Of a stretch of 22,872 nucleotides of DNA, positions 16,417 to 22,872 are shown in pieces (position 1 is the stretch's first letter; every line of letters starts with the position of its first letter). Position numbers and translations under genes: made by a program. Under the pieces are notes generated by a model. That model made no database searches. It saw only the letters and a program-made list of their open reading frames with translations, and had not been told where the DNA came from. The stretch comes from Entophlyctis helioformis (lineage: Eukaryota; Chytridiomycota; Chytridiomycetes; Chytridiales; Chytriomycetaceae). Where the stretch lies: positions 1 through 22,872 of the forward strand of contig JAHLKH010000297.1 in the NCBI GenBank assembly GCA_025526915.1, written 5' to 3'.

Positions 16417-18958
16417 ATGGTTTTGTTTGCCAATTTCAAAACGACGTTCATGAACACAGCGATCGGTCTAGCGGCACTTGCGGCCTGCTGGCCACTGCTG
16501 CAGCATCCAGACCAGCCCGCAGTTGCTTCTGCACACCCAACAGCTGCGCAGCAGCACCAGCAGCAGCAGCAAGTGCTATTTTCAGCACCAAGCAACGATG
16601 ACAGCAGCGTCAATGCCATCGATGAGCTCAGCGTTCATGGCCGACCGTTGTCTGGACGCTTCCTTCACGTCACAGACATCCACCTTGACCTGTACGTGCA
16701 CGGCTGCCGAAGCTCAGCCAGACCCGTGAGCCTCTGCCTTGCATCGGTCCATTGACTCGTGCTTGGATCGACAGGCTCTATCGCACCGGTGCACCACCAT
16801 CGTCCCAGTGCCATATCGTCGGCAAGGACAAGGGCAAGGGCGGCAAGAAGAACCATCTCGAAATCGAGTCCAAGCGACCCATGCAGAGCGCTGGCTTCTA
16901 TGGATCGCCTGGTGCTGGCTGCGACTCGCCTCCGACTCTGGTCAACGAGACGTTCCGCTTCATCAAGGAAGTTCTTGTCGATGCTGACGCCGGTCTTGAC
17001 TTTGTTGTCTGGACCGGCGATAATGCGAGGTGACTCCTGGCATTGCGTCCAAGTGGTGCCACACAAACTAACGTTCCATGCAGACATGACAGCAGCGCCT
17101 CTCCCCGCTCTGAAGAAGAAGTCCGCCAACTCAACCGGATCTTGACGCAGGCAGATGGTCGACGCGCTGACTGTCCATCCCACAAAGTCAGGCAGGCCGC
17201 GCATCCCAGTTCTCGCGTCGATCGGCAACAACGATGTCCATCCGCACAACCGTCTCAAGTACTCGGCAAAGTCGCGCAACCCAACGCTCAACTTCTTTGC
17301 CGACCTGTGGGCGCCGTTCATCCCGCCGTCTCAAGACATCGTCTTCCGCCGCATTGGCTCCTATGTTGTCGATCTCGTTCCCGGAAAGCTGTGGGGCGTG
17401 TCGCTCAACACATGTACCTCACAAGCTTGAATGACGCTGTACCAGACTGCCGGCGTCGAAGAGTCAAGCCACCCAAGAAGACCAAGAAGACGAAGAAGAC
17501 AAAGCACTCGAAAAAGTCCAAGCATTCCAAGCACCAGCGAGATCTGCAGACTGACGCAGACAATGGCGAGGAAGGAGCTAGCACGGATGATGTCGAGGAA
17601 GACGACAACGACGACATGTCCATCCTTCGCTTGACGGCTGGCGACGACGTCCTCAGCTGGCTCGAGACCAGTGTTCTCATCCCGGCGCGCAACCGCAACA
17701 TTGGTGTGTACATTTCCGGTCACATTCCACCCAAACGTCGTCAACTACGGTACGGGTTGCTACACGGAGTTCTCGCGGCTCTCGGTCAAGTACCGTGATG
17801 TCATCCAGGGGCAGTTTTTATGGCCACATGAACATTGGTAAGAGATTGCATCCTCTGATCAGACCCAGGCATCCTTCTTCAGTCACAGCTGACCGTGGAC
17901 ACAGACCACTTTTTCTTTACAACGCCGACCAGGTCTTACGCCGCAATTCAGTATCGGCATCGTCCACGGTGGCCCGATGTCGCTCGCAGCTGATTACGGC
18001 GACAACGCTTTGGAGACCGCCATTGGATTGGACAGCGACGGCGCCAAGAACGATGCCAGTGATCAACAGCCAGCACCGGCCAGCATTTCAGGCGAGATGA
18101 GGGCGATGACGACCAGCTGATGCACATCATGGCACCGACATGGGTGTTTCCTATACTTTGAATACCTCATTCTGCACTTCAAGGTATCACCGACACAGAT
18201 GATCTGCCGAATCCCGTTCTGATTGCCCCTTCGGTCGTTCCGGCCCTTCAACCCGGCTCTCCGCGTCTTCAAGTACGACACATTGCAGCCTTCATCTCGC
18301 CAACCGCAAACGCCAGCAGCCTCGGTTCAAAAAGGGCAGCAATCGCAAGGCAAAACCCGCCACGCACGCCCCAGTTTGGCAGACTGCTCGACTATGACCC
18401 AGTTACTATGCAGATCTCGATTACTGGAACAACCACCAAGGGCCGAGTGCGTCTGTTGCGGGCAAGCCAAGGATCCCGTCGTCTGGGAAGTATCTATTCG
18501 AGCTTGAGTATTCTCCCCGCCGCGCTTACAACATGTCTGGCGACGCGCTCGACGCAGACTCGATGCTGGAGTTTGGCCAGCGTCTTGCGGGCCGATTCTT
18601 TGAGATCCCAAAGTCGAAACGAGACGTTTCCTCACTGGACTCGACAGCAGATCTCAAGCCCACGGACGAGGCCAGGTATGAAGGCGAGGACGAGGGCGAT
18701 GACGATGACGACAACAATGGCAAAGAGGCAGACAAGGGCGAGACGGAAGGCAGTGCGACTGACCAGCCCAGTGATCACAACAGCAGCAGCAGCAGCAACA
18801 GCACCAGGAGGAAGAAGAAGGCTGCCAAGAAGGAGCGCGAGCGTGTCCGTCGCCGACATGAGCGCGAAACCAAGCGACTTCGCTACGAGTTCTTCACCAA
18901 CATGGTGGTGCACATGGCCGGCATCCAGTCGCCAGCGTCCTCTCTTCCATGGCAATGA
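16417..18958 (+). CDS. PPN1: endopolyphosphatase, vacuolar (several frameshifts)
   Basis: Ppn1 hydrolyses internal bonds of inorganic polyphosphate in the vacuole. The ATG at 16417 begins a short basic head and hydrophobic segment (NTAIGLAALAACWPLL), fitting its type II membrane anchor. Calcineurin-like phosphatase motifs follow in order: GRFLHVTDIHLD, VVWTGDNARHD, ASIGNNDVHPHN, YISGHIPP, YGHMNIDHFFF, then IAPSVVP and FNPALRVFKYDT, and a C-terminal FELEYSPRRAYNM typical of the family. A Lys-rich and acidic insert (17470-17610) precedes GHIPP. Clear introns: 16692-16774, 17030-17083, 17838-17904, and probably one near 18149-18188. At least eight one-base shifts are needed to join the conserved blocks, for example near 17150, 17411, 17730, 17817, 17950, 18105, 18245 and 18370-18400, mostly at short homopolymers. 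Either a recent pseudogene or indel errors. The exact C-terminus is uncertain. Confidence 0.88.
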
Positions 18959-19049
18959 ACTGCGCTGTATCTATTACTGGCGATATTGCTGCTGCTGGTA
19001 TGCTTCTGCGGCTGCTGGGCAGCGCGCTTTGCGCAATCACCAACACGAC
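18959..19049 (+). promoter_or_regulatory. short intergenic gap before symplekin
   Basis: Only 91 bases separate the PPN1 stop from the symplekin ATG. No TATA box or other motif is recognised. The true PPN1 end could lie a little further in another frame. Confidence 0.3.
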
Positions 19050-22000
19050 ATGGACGCCCAGGCGCAGTTGCTTCTCCAGCAGCTGCTCATGGTGCTGCAG
19101 CAGGGCTCTCCGCAAGAAAAGACGGCTGCGCTCGTGGCGTGCGAGTCTATTGCCGCCGCAGACGTCAACAGCTTTGCTGCCAGTCTGCTGCCCGTCGCCC
19201 TGTCGACAGCGACGGTGTCCGACGCAGCCGTGCGTGTGCAACTGCTCAGCTTGGTCGAGCGGGTCTGTGCTGCCGTGGACGTGGGCGGACTGCCCGACAT
19301 CAAGTATCCTGGTGCGTGCATGGCGCTGGTAGCCGCTGCTGCCTGGGCTGCTATGCCTGGACCATCCCGCCTGGGTCCTGTTTGCGGCATGGCCGACTGA
19401 CGTGCAAGCGCACACTTGCCTTGTCTTGCCAGTCATTGCCGGCTGCATCGAAGCGCTCGACGCAATATTCCCAGACGAGACCATCCCCGTCAGGAAGCGC
19501 ATCATCCAGACCATGACGAGCATCTTCCCGCTCGCATTCCGCATCCTGTAAGCTGCCACTGCAACCCCAAATGCTCGCTCTGCTTCTGCTTCGCATGCTG
19601 CTGTCTCGCACTTTTACTTGGACTCGCTGACGACATCTGGCCGGTTCATGCCCGTTGCTCTGGACAGATCTGCCACGCCTGGCCATCCCAAGTACTGGAC
19701 CTTTTTGTCGTCTGTAAAGACGCATATCGACGCTCTCTTTGTCCATCCAAACGAGGGCATCAAGGCCAATGCTGCAAAGTACCTTGCTCAGGTCGTTATT
19801 GTTCAGCTGCCCAAAGATCCAGCCGATGTAAGAAGCGCCAGATATGTTGCCCAAGTGGTCTCCACGCCAAACTAAGCATCGCATGGTGCCATGCTTGCGA
19901 CAGAGCGATGAATTGCCTTCGCTCAGTATCATCCCGGCTGGGCACCCATACATGAACCACGAGCAGCTCATGGCCGAAGCGCTCACGCTGCTAAACAAGT
20001 TTGCCATGTTTCTTGGCCCAGCCAATCCAATCCGGGCGTCGGGCTCCTTTTTCTCATCGGTCATCAACTGCATGCACGATATCATCAAGTCTCGTGCCCA
20101 GTTTGCCCAGATTGGCCTCTCGGCCCTGCTCGAATGGTACAAAAACCAGCCGACGTATCTGACACAGCTCCAGCTTCGCAGCGCTCTCCGCACTCTCAAG
20201 ATTGTCCTTTTATCCGTGCTCGCGCTGCCATCTGTGGCGCCTCTCCAGACAGTGGTTGCCGATCTGCTCATGACGCTTGGAGCAAAGCCGTACGAGCTAG
20301 AGGCGCGTCTGCGCCGCAGTGGCAAACGGGCAGCACCAGTCGAGTTTGAAGGCCCACCTGAGGGCGACGAGTGGAAGCGGCAACGGGTCAACTCGGCCGA
20401 CTCGGCAAATTCCGACGTCCAGGATTCAGCCGGCCCTCTCACGCTGTCGCCTCCTGCTGCTCAGATCATCAGCAATGGCTTGGAGCGCATTCCGTTGCTT
20501 GAAGTCGTTGACGCCATTCTGCGCACATTTTCCAATCGCAGCTCGGTTCAGTGGGAGCACGATACCGCCATGTACGTCCAGTCGATGCCCGCCAATGCAG
20601 ACCCGTCTGCTGCGCCGCGTGATCCTCGTCTCCGTGCATCGGCAGCAGCAACTCCTGCGCCAGACCCCGAGCTTATTGCACTGCAGGGGCAGCAGCGCCA
20701 AGAGTTTGTCAACGCCATGGTCACTGAGATCCAATCCATGGTCCAAGCAAGCATCGAGGCAAATCGGCAGCAGCAACTCCAACTCCAACAGCATCTGCTC
20801 CTCCAGCAGCAGCTGCAACTTGAGCAGCAGAGCCGCCAGGGACCTGCAGCAGATATCAACATTGCAGCTGTTGACCAGATCACGCTGATTGGGACAGCGA
20901 CTGTTGATCTGGACGCAATCCTCAACCAGCCGCCCGACCTGTCCGAGCCTGACCGCGAGTCGCTTCTCATTGACTCGCTGGACCGTATTCTGTCCATGGA
21001 GCATCATTTTGCGATTCCGGCAGGCTCCATGTCAATGCTGGGAAAGCCGCAGCCACTGGTTCCCTCCACCAACGATGGCGTGTTGGCTGCACGTCTCGGG
21101 TGGATGCTTCTTGTTGTTCGCGTTGCCACTCGCTCAGGTTCATTGTCAGAGACTCTTCGCAAAACACTGCTTGACTTTGTTGTTGCCGATTTTCCAAAGA
21201 GGTGAGCACGGCGCCTCATCGTCGCTTTTCGAATGGTTCCTGACGCATGCCCTTTACGCCGGATGGACAGGGTTGATCTGGCTGTCTTGTGGCTCAACGA
21301 GGAGCTGCTTAGTGATGAAAAGTCCAAGACCAGGCAGGGCACGGTGTGGTTTGATCGCATTCTGGATGCTCGCCTGTCCGGCGTCAGGCGAGCTCGCGAC
21401 TCGACTGGCAGACACGCTGGAGCGGCCCAGCAAGAGCAGGGGCAAGGAACATCGGGCGGCAACGTACCCGAGACTGACCGTGGGGAGGATATCGACATGG
21501 TGCAACCACCAGCCGAGTTGGGCGAGGCTGAAGAGGGAGGCTTGGGCGAGGAGCTGGAAGAGGAACAAGAAGAGGATGAGGAAGACGAGGATGAGGACGA
21601 GGACGCGGCCCAAGGCGAAGTGGCTGTGGGTCAGGACCGAGACGCTGTCGCGGCTGCTGCTGTTTCGCGCATTGTGCTTCGTCCAAACGATCGCGCCATT
21701 GCCCGGTTGCTTGTTGATGCCCCAGAGCTGACCAACCACGGACTTGAGCTCATCATTTCACTCTGCAAATCGCCGCTTCGGTAAGTATGCCCGACTGCTG
21801 AACGCTCGCTGTCGGCCCATCCATTGACTAGCCTGACACATGTTTTGCGTTTACTCTGCCAGTGCCAAGGCCGGCATTGCCATCTTGCGAGAGCTGATCG
21901 TGCTGCGTCCCAGCATCCGCGACTGGTGCCTATCGCAAGTGCTCGGCTTTTGCTCGCACCCTGATCCAGCAACACGGACGCCTGCGGTCGCAGTGTCTCT

Positions 22001-22872
22001 GGGATTGTACCATCAACAAAAGGCCTATCAAGCAGCATTGCCCAGCACGCCTTGGAGAGCATCCGCCAATTGCAACGCAAAGCCGCTGATGCCGAAGCTG
22101 CGCTGGCGACTGTGCCGGATGCAGACGGTGATGCCACTGCAGCAACAGGTGCTGAATCGGGCCAGAGGCACCGCAGACCCAGCTGGCTATGAGCGGGAAG
22201 AAGAAACCGCACGTCACTTGGAACTCTACCTTGGCCTGTGTCCGCTAAACGACACTCTTCTGCACGAGTAAGTGGTCTTTGCCACGGTTCATGCTTGCTC
22301 AACGGGATCTAGAAACTGACTCTCGCGACTCGTTTGATTGCCACGACAGGATTTTTGGTCTCTATCCGCAATACCCTGCAGCTGTGCGCCAGTTCGTGCA
22401 AACGCAGATTGTTGGCACGCTGACAACCATGGCAGCAAGACCCGAAAAGCTGCTGGACCTGATCGCGTCGTTCCCTGCTGGCTCCGAGGACCTGGTCCTC
22501 AAGATAATGGATGTGCTGCTTGCGACAGAGCACGCCCCCGCTGCCATCCAGCAAGCCGTCACGGCGTACTTTGCGCGCAATCTTGAAGCCCGATTCCTTC
22601 TCATCATCATGCCCAGCTCCCTCGGGTACGTTGGTGCTCTGCTTGGGACTCGCGATGTTTTGCGCAGCATCCGGCTGACAACGTGTATGGTCGCGGCCAG
22701 TCCAAAATCCTCGATGAGCTGCCCAAGCTGGTGCAGCTGCTGGACGGAACCGAGCCACAGCGCGAGATTGTTCGCGCCATGTTCCTCAAGCTTGTCGAGG
22801 TGCCTGCAGATGAAGCATCGGCCGATGGCGAGACCAGACGGCCGCCCGTGACGCCTGCGAGCTGCTCATCAA
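19050..22872 (+). CDS. PTA1: symplekin / Pta1, cleavage and polyadenylation scaffold (3' partial)
   Basis: Symplekin/Pta1 is a HEAT-repeat scaffold of the mRNA 3'-end cleavage and polyadenylation complex in the nucleus. The ATG at 19050 starts MDAQAQLLLQQLLMVLQQG. Exons: 19050-19311, 19433-19547, 19668-19827, 19904-21201, 21271-21780, 21863-22267, 22350-22625, about 22701 onward. Family landmarks are VRKRIIQTMTSIFPLAFRI, FLSSVKTHIDALFVHPNEGI, HPYMNHEQLMAEALTLLNKF, RVDLAVLWLNEELLSDE, RHLELYLGLCPLNDTLLHE, LYPQYPAAVRQFV and, at the end, KILDELPKLVQLLDGTEP, as in the symplekin C-terminal domain. A poly-Gln segment (about 20760-20850) and an acidic run (about 21530-21610) lie between the HEAT blocks. 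One-base shifts occur near 22015, 22165, 22625 and 22858, again at homopolymers or splice edges. The gene leaves the window before its stop. Confidence 0.88.

Noticed and set aside
17043..17410. Arg/Ser/Cys-rich translation in one frame after the GDN motif of PPN1
   Set aside because: The conserved GNND and LNT motifs lie in another frame (17155-17412); the other is noise after a one-base shift.
1..22872. tRNA, rRNA genes and a bacterial-type operon structure
   Set aside because: No cloverleaf or rRNA core was recognised, and the intron-rich genes are eukaryotic; ribosome binding sites and operons do not apply.

Overview
The window looks like nuclear DNA of an early-diverging, chytrid-like fungus. 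Genes are split by many short GT-AG introns (about 60-120 bases, branch-like CTGAC/CTAAC before the acceptor), GC is high, and the flanking housekeeping genes are an endopolyphosphatase (PPN1) and a symplekin/Pta1 subunit of the mRNA 3'-end cleavage machinery. The fungal assignment is inferred; the exact species cannot be read from the sequence.

Layout. Bases 1-1915 hold a possible minus-strand exon end, a decayed or error-bearing coding stretch and a short promoter-like gap. From 1916 to 16181 one plus-strand gene of 19 inferred exons can be followed with consistent splice phases. Its N-terminus is a FEN1/XPG-type 5' nuclease (PIN-like fold, acidic active-site residues present). Its C-terminus is a Fanzor, the eukaryotic homologue of the RNA-guided TnpB nuclease (split RuvC plus CX2C...CX2C zinc ribbon). 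A long low-complexity, AT-hook-bearing linker joins them. The corrected model is close to 2,000 residues. I know of no described XPG-Fanzor fusion, and this is the main discovery of the window.

That gene is broken. A 6.9-kb Ty3/gypsy chromovirus (3389-10294, minus strand, Gag-PR-RT-RNaseH-IN-chromodomain) sits inside its exon 5, flanked by a 5-bp target duplication CCAAC; removing the element and one duplication copy restores the reading frame exactly. The element's left LTR itself carries a nested 243-bp solo-LTR-like insertion with its own 5-bp duplication. Two single-base shifts also interrupt the fusion gene.

Downstream, PPN1 (16417-18958) and symplekin (19050 to the window edge) lie on the plus strand 91 bases apart. 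Both contain single-base shifts, many at short homopolymers, and PPN1 has at least eight. Because a normally essential gene is affected, some of these shifts may be assembly errors rather than true decay. The intact 1790-codon retroelement frame argues that errors are not uniform. This caveat applies to every pseudogene call here.
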